From the NCBI GenBank assembly GCA_041485845.1, contig JBGPKH010000607.1, positions 1 through 5,563 on the forward strand: a DNA stretch of 5,563 bases. Reading direction: 5' to 3'. The DNA comes from OMOG01 sp041485845. Lineage in GTDB: Bacteria; Acidobacteriota; Terriglobia; Bryobacterales; Bryobacteraceae. The translations under genes and the position numbers were made by a program. This document shows, one piece after another, positions 1 to 5,497 of the stretch (positions are counted from its first letter, which is position 1; each line of letters starts with the position of its first letter). The notes beneath the pieces were generated by a model that was not told the DNA's origin, did not search any database, and saw only the letters and a list, made by a program, of their open reading frames with translations.

Positions 1-59
1 CTCCGTTTCTCCGCGGTGAGATCTGGTTACTGTCCAGGTTATTCTTCCGTGACGCCTTA

Positions 60-653
60 CTACGGTCCGAGGTCGCTATCCTTGATGTTGTATTTACCGG
101 TCAAGGCGGTCACGGCCTCGGCCAGCGCATCGCCCGGCTCCCTGTAACTTTGCAGAAGTTGAGTGAGTTTGTCGATGCCGGCGGGATAGGTGTCTCCCTT
201 GTAACCGCGGCTCTGCCGGAATCCTTCGAAAGCCGCGGCCGAATCCTGCAACGCCGCGCGGAGTTCCTGAAGGAACCGCTGGCGCCGGGTGAGCTCACCG
301 ATCAGCGTGCTGCGAACGCCCTTGGCGAACTCCTTCTGGATCGGCCGATCGTAGACTGCCTGCCGTATCTGCCCCACTTGGGCGCTGATCGCGGCAGACG
401 ATTTGGCCAGGTCCTGCGCCACGGACGCGTTCTGATCCAGTTGCGCGGCAACTCCGGCTCCATTGGCCGTTATCGCGGCACACCACCCACGAACGCTATC
501 CACGAAGCCCTTCTCAAGAGCGTTGCTCTCCGCAAAAGCGGCGCGCTTCTCCACCAGGACTTTGTAAAATCCGACAGCTTCCCGGCGCTCTTCCTTGCCG
601 CATCCGGAGACGAACAGCATGGCGGCCGCCAGCCAGCAATAGCAGATTTTCAT
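60..653 (-). CDS. Small predicted lipoprotein of unknown function
   Basis: A 197-residue protein of unknown function. The ATG at 653 was preferred over the upstream in-frame ATG at 704 for two reasons. First, GGGAGA (666-661) lies 7 nt upstream of it. Second, residues 1-18 form a textbook lipoprotein signal: Lys2, a hydrophobic core (WLAAAMLF), then the lipobox V15-S16-G17-C18. Cys18 should be lipidated and become the mature N-terminus. The next residues are Gly-Lys rather than Asp, so outer-membrane sorting is plausible by the enterobacterial rule, which may not apply here. The mature part is rich in Ala, Gln, Arg, Leu and Glu without clear domains, and reads as mostly alpha-helical, possibly coiled-coil (roughly 25-145), followed by a short tail from about 150. 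One further Cys (59) is present. I recognise no family. The gene stands alone on this strand, and its stop is a TAG at 62-60. Confident as a lipoprotein gene; function unknown. Confidence 0.85.
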   Translation of the reverse strand: MKICYCWLAAAMLFVSGCGKEERREAVGFYKVLVEKRAAFAESNALEKGFVDSVRGWCAAITANGAGVAAQLDQNASVAQDLAKSSAAISAQVGQIRQAVYDRPIQKEFAKGVRSTLIGELTRRQRFLQELRAALQDSAAAFEGFRQSRGYKGDTYPAGIDKLTQLLQSYREPGDALAEAVTALTGKYNIKDSDLGP

Positions 654-671
654 ACACACATCTCCCGAACT

Positions 672-863
672 ATGACTTTGCCTCACTATAGTCCCTTTCA
701 CCAACGGCGTCTATCCGGGTTGGCGGCGCAAGCGACGCAACGGCTTACCGGTTGGCACTTGATCAACGACCACAGCCCGGGCAAGCTGCATGTTTCGTGC
801 TACACGTGCCATTGCGGCGAGGCCGAGCCCAAAACGGCGCCGGAGCCGAAGGCCGGGCAGTAG
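672..863 (+). CDS. Doubtful small ORF with a CxxCH motif, possibly a gene remnant
   Basis: The open frame runs to TAG at 861-863. The first ATG that does not overlap the lipoprotein gene is at 672 (63 aa); a TTG at 720 would give 47 aa. No ribosome binding site is evident for either. The first part lies over the lipoprotein promoter and looks non-coding. From about 765 on, the codons have strong G/C third positions, and the peptide contains HVSCYTCHCGEAEP followed by a Pro/Lys/Glu-rich tail. CYTCH fits a c-type haem (CxxCH) or zinc-knuckle motif, but there is no signal peptide, which a c-type cytochrome would need. The stop lies 6 bp before the 870-936 hairpin, as expected for a real 3' end. 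It could be the surviving C-terminus of a decayed gene, a small real gene, or chance. The frame stays open far upstream (from 150), but that part is only the antisense of the lipoprotein gene. Confidence 0.3.
   Translation: MTLPHYSPFHQRRLSGLAAQATQRLTGWHLINDHSPGKLHVSCYTCHCGEAEPKTAPEPKAGQ
685..713 (-). promoter_or_regulatory. Predicted sigma-70 promoter of the lipoprotein gene
   Basis: On the minus strand, TAGACG (713-708, 4 of 6 to TTGACA) and TATAGT (690-685, 5 of 6 to TATAAT) are separated by exactly 17 bp. Transcription would start near 678, giving a leader of about 25 nt that includes the Shine-Dalgarno GGGAGA just before the ATG at 653. The position and spacing fit well. The -35 match is modest, and housekeeping promoters of the host phylum are not known from this window. 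Confidence 0.45.
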
Positions 864-869
864 GCTAGT

Positions 870-936
870 ACCGCTCCCTTTGGTCGCGGCTCAGTAACGC
901 GCGTTCCCATACTGAGCCGCAACCAAAGGGAGCGGT
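870..936. repeat. Long near-perfect inverted repeat (27-bp arms)
   Basis: The arms 870-896 and 910-936 are inverted copies with a single mismatch (C885 opposite A921), around a 13-nt loop (897-909). It lies between two converging reading frames, 6 bp after the plus-strand stop at 863 and 13 bp past the amine oxidase stop on the minus strand. It could therefore end or stabilise transcripts from both sides. It has no T-run after either arm, so it is not a canonical intrinsic terminator. The arm motif (CCGCTCCCTTTGG, then CGCGGCTC) reminds me of dispersed palindromes in GC-rich soil-bacterial genomes, so a REP-like repeat is the alternative. Confidence 0.75.
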
Positions 937-949
937 TGCCGTCGCAGGT

Positions 950-2383
950 CTACGCGCGATTGACCTCTCCGGCCGCCCGGCAGCCGGATTCGAGCGCGCC
1001 CTGCATCCAGCGAAGCCACGGAGAAGTGTGGTCGCCGGCGAAGTGCACGCGGCCCTCCGGCGGCGCCATGTGCGGATACAACTCCAGGAACTGGCCAGGG
1101 CGGTACCAGGAGGATGCGCCGCGCTCCCACGGGTCTTCGTCCCAGGCGATCGAGGTGCCGCCTTCATAGTAAGTGCGCGCGGCCGGGTAGACCTTCGTCA
1201 AGTTCTTCAGCCCGAATTCCAGACGCTCCGCGGGAGCCATGTGCATCACCGACCGCGCCGCCGGTCCGCCCATGTAGTTGTCGAGTATGCCGCGCATGCC
1301 CAACTGGTTGAAGGTCAGGTTCCAGAGAACCTCGGTGGTGAGATCGGTGTGGGCGTTGCCTGACAGGTGTTGCTCGAGCCAGAAACGCTGGTGCATCTGG
1401 TAGTACAGCCGCGTGGCCGAGAAATAAGGAAGATCGTGAATCGCCTTGCGTTTGGGCACCGGGAACGGCGGTGAAATCTCGATGTGGCGCAGCACGGAGA
1501 AGGGAATGGCGCACACCAGGTACTCGGCGTTGAGAGTCTCGGCGCGATCCCCGCGGTCGTAATGCACGCGCACGCCTTGCGCATCATGCTCGATTTTGGT
1601 CACGGGGCAGCCGTAGCGGATCAGGGCGCTGATGCGCGAAGCGAAGGCGTATGGCAGCCGGTCGTTGCCATCGCGGATGTGGTACGAGACGTTGCTCTTG
1701 TTGAGCAGACTGCTGTCGCGCAGGACGACGAGAGCCGACACGGTGTCGATACCGTCGCCCCACAGGCCGTAGTCGATGGTCAGCAGCGAGATGGCGCCGG
1801 GGGACGCGCCGCGGTGCTCCAGGAACTCGTGGTAGTTCATGCGGTCGTACTTCTTGAGCCAGTCGGGTGGCCAGCCGGGAGCCGCGGCGTCGCCCATTTC
1901 ATTGAGGAAGTCGATGACGTACTTCTGGCGCATGCCTGCGAGGCCCAGCTTTTCTTCTTCCGGAGTGAGCTTGACGGGCCACTTCACATCGGGGTCGCGC
2001 GGCGCGATGCGCTTGCCGTCGATGTAGTATTCGTCAGGGTACGGGCTGGTGGCGTTGATCTCGAGCGGCAGGTCGAAGAGGTTGATGTAGCCGAGCGTGA
2101 AGTCGTGGACGTCGGCGATCCAGGTAGCGCCCGCTTCGGCATGCAAACCGTCGGCGAAGGGCTCGCGCAACGTGTGGACGCGTCCACCCGGGTGCGTCTG
2201 GGCTTCGAGCAGGGTGACATGGTGGCCGGCCAGCGAGAGTTCATAGGCGGCGCAGAGGCCGGACGGGCCGGCGCCGATCACGGCCACTTTCTTCGGTGGA
2301 CCGCTGCGAACCAGTGGGCGGGCGGTGGCGAAGGCTGGTGCGGCGGAGGATGGCGCGACTTTGGCGGACGGCTGTTTCTTCAT
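950..2383 (-). CDS. Flavin-containing amine oxidase (FAD/NAD(P)-binding oxidoreductase)
   Basis: A 477-residue member of the monoamine oxidase / L-amino-acid oxidase flavoprotein family. Such enzymes oxidise an amine or amino acid to an imine, reducing FAD, which is then reoxidised by oxygen to give peroxide. The substrate cannot be read from sequence. Visible motifs: the Rossmann dinucleotide fold VAVIGAGPSG (33-42) with ribose-binding Glu60; GGRV (66-69); and the C-terminal FAD-binding segment GRVHFAGDHTSPWLRWMQGA (444-463) with a following ESG. The family Lys that contacts flavin N5 through water would fall in SATRLYYQ (323-330), where Arg325 stands in its place. Residues 1-31 are a low-complexity Ala/Pro/Ser/Lys extension without a convincing signal peptide. 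An in-frame TAA (2395-2393) lies 9 nt upstream of the ATG, and the ribosome binding site is weak (GAG at 2389-2387). The IS21-type left end begins 14-28 bp upstream, so the native promoter and possibly the original N-terminus have been displaced. Family assignment is strong; substrate unknown. Confidence 0.9.
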   Translation of the reverse strand: MKKQPSAKVAPSSAAPAFATARPLVRSGPPKKVAVIGAGPSGLCAAYELSLAGHHVTLLEAQTHPGGRVHTLREPFADGLHAEAGATWIADVHDFTLGYINLFDLPLEINATSPYPDEYYIDGKRIAPRDPDVKWPVKLTPEEEKLGLAGMRQKYVIDFLNEMGDAAAPGWPPDWLKKYDRMNYHEFLEHRGASPGAISLLTIDYGLWGDGIDTVSALVVLRDSSLLNKSNVSYHIRDGNDRLPYAFASRISALIRYGCPVTKIEHDAQGVRVHYDRGDRAETLNAEYLVCAIPFSVLRHIEISPPFPVPKRKAIHDLPYFSATRLYYQMHQRFWLEQHLSGNAHTDLTTEVLWNLTFNQLGMRGILDNYMGGPAARSVMHMAPAERLEFGLKNLTKVYPAARTYYEGGTSIAWDEDPWERGASSWYRPGQFLELYPHMAPPEGRVHFAGDHTSPWLRWMQGALESGCRAAGEVNRA

Positions 2384-2400
2384 AAGCTCGCATTATTGAT

Positions 2401-2450
2401 TTCGATACTCTGAATTGGCCCCTTTCGATGCTCTGATTTGGCCCCACCTG
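2401..2450. repeat. IS21 left terminal repeats (probable IstA binding sites)
   Basis: Two direct copies of a 22-bp unit occur at 2401-2422 and 2424-2445, identical at 20 of 22 positions and repeated every 23 bp, each ending TTGGCCCC. The stretch 2411-2450 pairs as an inverted repeat with 5498-5537 (37 of 40). IS21-family ends are known to carry several iterated transposase-binding repeats, and this arrangement fits. The periodicity of about two helical turns would place both copies on the same face of the DNA. Confidence 0.8.
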
Positions 2451-2472
2451 TAAACCATTAAACCATAAACCG
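2451..2472. repeat. Octamer tandem repeat in the istA leader
   Basis: TAAACCAT occurs twice head to tail (2451-2458, 2459-2466), followed by a partial third copy, AAACCG (2467-2472). It lies just inside the left terminal repeats and about 40 bp before the istA start. It is an A/T-rich island in GC-rich sequence, so it could contribute to the istA promoter or bind a protein. I see no good -35/-10 pair. Confidence 0.5.
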
Positions 2473-2486
2473 TGCATCTTATTTTT

Positions 2487-2509
2487 GGGCTTTCGAGCCC
2501 GGAGGGAGG
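2487..2509 (+). promoter_or_regulatory. UUCG-loop hairpin followed by the istA ribosome binding site
   Basis: GGGCT (2487-2491) and AGCCC (2496-2500) pair perfectly around a TTCG tetraloop. The purine-rich GGAGGGAGG (2501-2509) follows with no gap and ends one base before the ATG at 2511. The strong Shine-Dalgarno decides the istA start over the upstream GTG at 2472. A stable hairpin abutting the ribosome binding site could limit transposase translation, but that is inference. The T-run precedes the stem rather than following it, so this is not a terminator for plus-strand transcripts. Confidence 0.6.
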
Positions 2510-2510
2510 C

Positions 2511-4070
2511 ATGGTTTTGGAGAACAGGAGAGCCAAAGTGGAACTGTACGAGCAGATCCGGCGGGAGTACGAGCATGGAGCCGGAACGATTCGGGCGGTG
2601 GCCCGAAAGATGGGGGTGCATCGGCGGGACGTGCGGAAGGCGCTGGCGAGCGCGATGCCGCCGGAACGGAAGATTCCCGAACGGGAACGGCCGAAATTGG
2701 CGGCGGCGATTCCATTTATCGATGAGATTCTGGAGTCGGACCGCAAGGCGCCCAGAAAGCAGCGGCATACGGCGCACCGGATCTGGACGCGATTGCGCCG
2801 GGAGATGCCGGCGGTGGAAGTGTCGGAATCGACGGTGCGGGAGTACGTGCGGGAAAGGAAAGCGGTGATGGGTTTGCTGGGACAGGAAACCTTCATAGCG
2901 CAGTCGTACACGTGGGGTGGCGAGGGGCAAGTGGACTGGTATGAGGGTTGGGCGGAGTTGGACGGCGAACCGCGCAAGATGTGCCTGTTCTGCATGCGCA
3001 GCATGGCGAGTGGAGGCGCGTTTCATCGGGCCTACCCACACGCCAACCAGCAAGCGTTTCTGGAAGCACACGAACTGGCGTTTGCCCGTTTTGGCGGGGT
3101 GTTCCGCGTACTGCGATACGACAATCTGAAGAGCGCGGTAAAGAAAATCCTGCGCGGTCATCAACGCGAGGAGACGACGCGGTTCATAGCATTCCGATCG
3201 CACTGGGGATTCGAGTCGGAGTTCTGCACGCCGGGTGAAGGGCACGAGAAGGGCGGGGTGGAAGGCGAAGGAGGGCAGTTCCGGCGGAATCATCTGGTGC
3301 CGGTGCCGAAAGTCCGGAACCTGGAAGAGTTGAATCTGCTGCTGGCAGCGAGTTCGAAGGAAGAGGAGAGCCGGGTCATTGAGGGCCGTGGGCAGTCGAT
3401 CGGTGCCGGGATGATCATGGAGCGAGAGCATCTTTTGCCATTGGCCCAAGAAGGATTTGATCTGGCCTCACTGCACTTTCCGGCGGTCAACGGCAGCGGT
3501 TGCGTGAGGGTCTTGACGAACTTCTATTCGGTCCCGTTGGCGGTGGGCCGCGAGGTGGAAGCCAAGGTTTACTCGGCTTATGTGGAGATCTGGCATCAGG
3601 GAAAGTGTGTGGCCCGGCATGAGCGGAGTTATGAGCGGCATAAGAAGGTGCTGGAGTTGGAGCATTACCTGGATGCGCTCATGAAGAAGCCGGGCGCGTT
3701 GGCGGGCTCGACGGCGCTGGAGCAGTGCCGCGCCCAGGGGCGATGGCCCGCCAGTTACGACCAGTTCTGGAGCGTGCTTCGGGAACGGCAGGGGAAGCAG
3801 GAAGGCACGCGCGCCATGATCGAGGTTCTGCTGCTGGCTCGAGAGCATGGGCCGGCGCGAGTGCGCCAGGCCGTGGAAGAAGCACTGGAGTTAGGGTGTT
3901 CCGATGTAGGTACGGTTCGTTATCTGCTGAACGTCGGCAATCGGGAGCAGCAGCCATTAGCGGCGCCGGCGAACATCGGAGCCCTGAATCGTTATGACCG
4001 GCCGCAGCCGCGTCTGGATGATTATGACCAGTTACGGCCGAACTGGGCAGCGACGGAGGTGATCCAATGA
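2511..4070 (+). CDS. istA: IS21-family DDE transposase IstA
   Basis: A 519-residue transposase that binds the element ends and carries out DNA cleavage and strand transfer together with IstB. The order of domains is clear. An N-terminal helix-turn-helix covers about 24-45 (TIRAVARKMGVHRRDVRKAL). An RNase H-like catalytic core follows, with Asp142 in GQVDWYEG, Asp204 in LRYDNLKSAV and Glu251 in GHEKGGVEGE, the last being the IS21-type KGxVE signature. The core continues into RRNHLVPVP. A beta-rich segment (about 325-370) and a helical C-terminus that normally contacts IstB complete the protein. Length is near the upper part of the family range. The start chosen is ATG 2511 because of the strong purine-rich site immediately upstream; a GTG at 2472 would add 13 residues that cross the leader hairpin. 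The stop overlaps the istB start by 4 bp (ATGA), so the two genes are co-transcribed and probably translationally coupled. No frameshift or missing catalytic residue is seen. Confidence 0.96.
   Translation: MVLENRRAKVELYEQIRREYEHGAGTIRAVARKMGVHRRDVRKALASAMPPERKIPERERPKLAAAIPFIDEILESDRKAPRKQRHTAHRIWTRLRREMPAVEVSESTVREYVRERKAVMGLLGQETFIAQSYTWGGEGQVDWYEGWAELDGEPRKMCLFCMRSMASGGAFHRAYPHANQQAFLEAHELAFARFGGVFRVLRYDNLKSAVKKILRGHQREETTRFIAFRSHWGFESEFCTPGEGHEKGGVEGEGGQFRRNHLVPVPKVRNLEELNLLLAASSKEEESRVIEGRGQSIGAGMIMEREHLLPLAQEGFDLASLHFPAVNGSGCVRVLTNFYSVPLAVGREVEAKVYSAYVEIWHQGKCVARHERSYERHKKVLELEHYLDALMKKPGALAGSTALEQCRAQGRWPASYDQFWSVLRERQGKQEGTRAMIEVLLLAREHGPARVRQAVEEALELGCSDVGTVRYLLNVGNREQQPLAAPANIGALNRYDRPQPRLDDYDQLRPNWAATEVIQ
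4055..4065 (+). promoter_or_regulatory. Unusually long Shine-Dalgarno site for istB
   Basis: GGAGGTGATCC lies inside the 3' end of istA, with its GGAGG 7 nt before the istB ATG (4067). All 11 bases are complementary to the conserved 3' tail of bacterial 16S rRNA (GGATCACCTCC). The site also encodes the istA C-terminus TEVIQ, so coding and ribosome-binding functions overlap here. It should allow strong independent or re-initiated translation of istB. Confidence 0.8.
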
Positions 4071-4846
4071 ACGCCGCTGTCCAACCCATGCACGAGGCCG
4101 CGATCCGACAGTATGCCAAACAACTGCGACTGCCGACGATGGGCAGCCAGTTTGCGCGCCTGGCCGAACAGGCCGTCCAAGAGCAGCAATCGCACCTGAG
4201 CTATCTGGAAGCATTGCTGGAAGGAGAAGTGGAGGAACGAAGCCGCAAGGCGATGGCGCGGCGGATTCAGGAGGCACGATTTCCAGGGGTGAAAACTCTG
4301 GAGGAGTTCGACTTTCAGTGTGCGTCGCACATTCCGGCGGCGCTGCTGCGGAATCTGAGTGAGGGCGGCTACCTGGCACGCAAGGAGCCGATCATCTTTC
4401 TGGGTGAAACGGGAACAGGAAAAACTCACTTGGCAACCGGATTGGCGGTGGCGGCTTGCCGCCAGCGCAAGCGGGTGCGGTTCACGACAGCGGAAATGGT
4501 GACCGAACTGATGGAAGCCCAGGACCACGCCGAGCTGACGCGGGTGAGGAATCGGTGGACCCGATACGACCTGATTGTGATTGACGAACTGGGTTACGTG
4601 GTGATGCCGGACACGGCGGCGGAACTGCTGTTTCAAGTCATCGCCGGACGCGCCGAGCGGGCGGCGGTGATCGTGACGACGAATCTGCCATTTTCGGAGT
4701 GGGCCACGAAGTTCCCCAATGCGCGGTTATGTAAGGCGATGCTGGACCGATTGACGGACCAGGCCCCCATCATCGAGACCGGAAACGAGTCGTACCGATT
4801 CCGTCGAACGTTGGAGAGGAAACAAGGAAAAGGAGCGAAAGCATGA
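4067..4846 (+). CDS. istB: IS21-family helper ATPase IstB
   Basis: A 259-residue AAA+ ATPase of the DnaC/IstB type. It helps IstA by binding and remodelling target DNA and promoting transposition in an ATP-dependent manner. Visible motifs: an N-terminal helical region (about 8-75) of the kind IstB uses for oligomerisation and DNA binding; Walker A GETGTGKT (113-120), with Glu where many relatives have Pro; Walker B LIVIDELG (169-176) with Asp173 and Glu174; a sensor-1-like TTNLPFSEW (204-212); and the C-terminal DRLTDQAPIIETGNESYR (227-244), with an arginine-finger candidate at Arg228 and the family G-x-SYR ending. Length is typical. The start overlaps the istA stop as ATGA and is served by the strong site at 4055-4065. 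Its own stop TGA (4844-4846) in turn overlaps an ATG of the next ORF. The protein ends in a Lys-rich tail, part of whose codons form that ORF's ribosome binding site. Confidence 0.97.
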   Translation: MNAAVQPMHEAAIRQYAKQLRLPTMGSQFARLAEQAVQEQQSHLSYLEALLEGEVEERSRKAMARRIQEARFPGVKTLEEFDFQCASHIPAALLRNLSEGGYLARKEPIIFLGETGTGKTHLATGLAVAACRQRKRVRFTTAEMVTELMEAQDHAELTRVRNRWTRYDLIVIDELGYVVMPDTAAELLFQVIAGRAERAAVIVTTNLPFSEWATKFPNARLCKAMLDRLTDQAPIIETGNESYRFRRTLERKQGKGAKA

Positions 4847-5352
4847 AGACGCGGCCATGGGGGAATTCCGGCATTCGAGTGGAAGCATGGACTTACGGGG
4901 AACGGCCCCGGCGGCGGGTCCCGGTCTGCCACCCTCCAGCCGGTGCCGTCGGCCAAGCCCTCTCTGGAGCCAAAAGGAAGCAAAGAAACACGGGCGGGGG
5001 CGTCATGGATGGCCGACAGGCAACCCCGCGATCACCCGGCCATCTCACTGATGGCGAGAGGGATAGAGAACCAAAAAGGGCAATAGAGAAAAAATATGTT
5101 CACGGCGATGGCAGCGCGGCAACCCTGGCGCGCAGGAGGACGACCAAGGGCTATCCAACGCGGTCTACTCCCACCGCGCCCGGCTGGACCTTGGCCCGCC
5201 ACCCACTGGAAACCCGGAAGAGCCGGCAATGGTATCAGGCGCGGATTCGCTGGGCGGAGATGGTGGAAGGGCACGGGATTCGCAACTGGGAAGAGGGGCT
5301 CTCCCTGGCGGTCTGGATTTTTTGGAGGAGCCCGCCCTCCGCTTCGCCCTAA
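4843..5352 (+). CDS. Possible third ORF of the element, basic protein of unknown function
   Basis: A 169-residue frame that I do not recognise. Two things argue that it is translated: its ATG overlaps the istB stop as ATGA, exactly as istB overlaps istA, and AAGGAG (4830-4835) sits 7 nt upstream. The product is strongly basic (many Arg and Lys), rich in Pro and Gly through about residue 125, and has no visible domain, signal peptide or membrane segment. Residues 124-156 (RKSRQWYQARIRWAEMVEGH and on) look more protein-like and could form an amphipathic helix. The last residues (about 158-169) are read from the left arm and loop of the 5317-5407 palindrome, so the natural C-terminus may have been lost to a repeat insertion. 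Codon choice is less clearly coding than in istA and istB. Alternatives are a non-coding right end with chance start signals (AAGGAG also encodes istB Lys/Gly codons), a decayed passenger gene, or a structured RNA region. Confidence 0.35.
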   Translation: MKTRPWGNSGIRVEAWTYGERPRRRVPVCHPPAGAVGQALSGAKRKQRNTGGGVMDGRQATPRSPGHLTDGERDREPKRAIEKKYVHGDGSAATLARRRTTKGYPTRSTPTAPGWTLARHPLETRKSRQWYQARIRWAEMVEGHGIRNWEEGLSLAVWIFWRSPPSASP

Positions 5353-5407
5353 ACGCTCGGCCTACGGCCTCGCAGGGCTTCGCTGCGGGCGGGCTCCTCC
5401 AAAAAAT
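5317..5407. repeat. 91-bp palindromic repeat with perfect 21-bp arms
   Basis: The arms 5317-5337 and 5387-5407 are perfect inverted copies (ATTTTTTGGAGGAGC, then CCGCCC, on the left). The 49-nt centre contains smaller palindromes such as GGCC-TAC-GGCC (5359-5369) and GCAG-GGCTTCG-CTGC (5372-5386). The 5' arm begins with T and the 3' arm ends in A, so transcripts of either strand lack the U-tail of an intrinsic terminator. The compact symmetric design looks like a dispersed REP- or MITE-like element that settled inside the insertion sequence. It truncates or extends every reading frame that runs into it, including the 4843 ORF. Confidence 0.8.
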
Positions 5408-5497
5408 GGCAGGGGCAGTATTTGGGAATCAGATCCCTCAGTATTAATAAGGAAGCCAACAGAAAAAGGCGTCTGCGCGAGCAGGCTAAACAAGGAC

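Noticed and set aside
150..671. Long plus-strand open frame opposite the lipoprotein gene
   Set aside because: It is the antisense of a gene with a clear lipobox, Shine-Dalgarno and promoter. Only the part after about 765 has coding character of its own.
1484..2413. 309-codon plus-strand frame opposite the amine oxidase
   Set aside because: It is the antisense shadow of a gene with unmistakable FAD-binding motifs; the Val/Ala/Gly/Asp-rich translation has no domain signs.
2392..2420. Promoter at the IS border driving the amine oxidase (AATAAT on the minus strand, 2397-2392)
   Set aside because: The -10-like hexamer is only 8 nt from the ATG, and the expected -35 position reads GGCCAA, so support is too weak.
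2401..2450. CRISPR-like repeat-spacer pattern from the repeated GGCCCC units
   Set aside because: Only two units per end, no real spacers, and inverted copies at the other end of an istAB pair explain them as IS21 terminal binding sites.
2241..3449. 402-codon minus-strand frame opposite istA
   Set aside because: It is the antisense of a clear DDE transposase; the His/Arg/Pro/Leu-rich translation is typical of a shadow frame.
5317..5407. Intrinsic terminator for the istA-istB transcript
   Set aside because: The stem begins with a T-run and ends with an A-run, the reverse of the order needed for U-tail termination on either strand.
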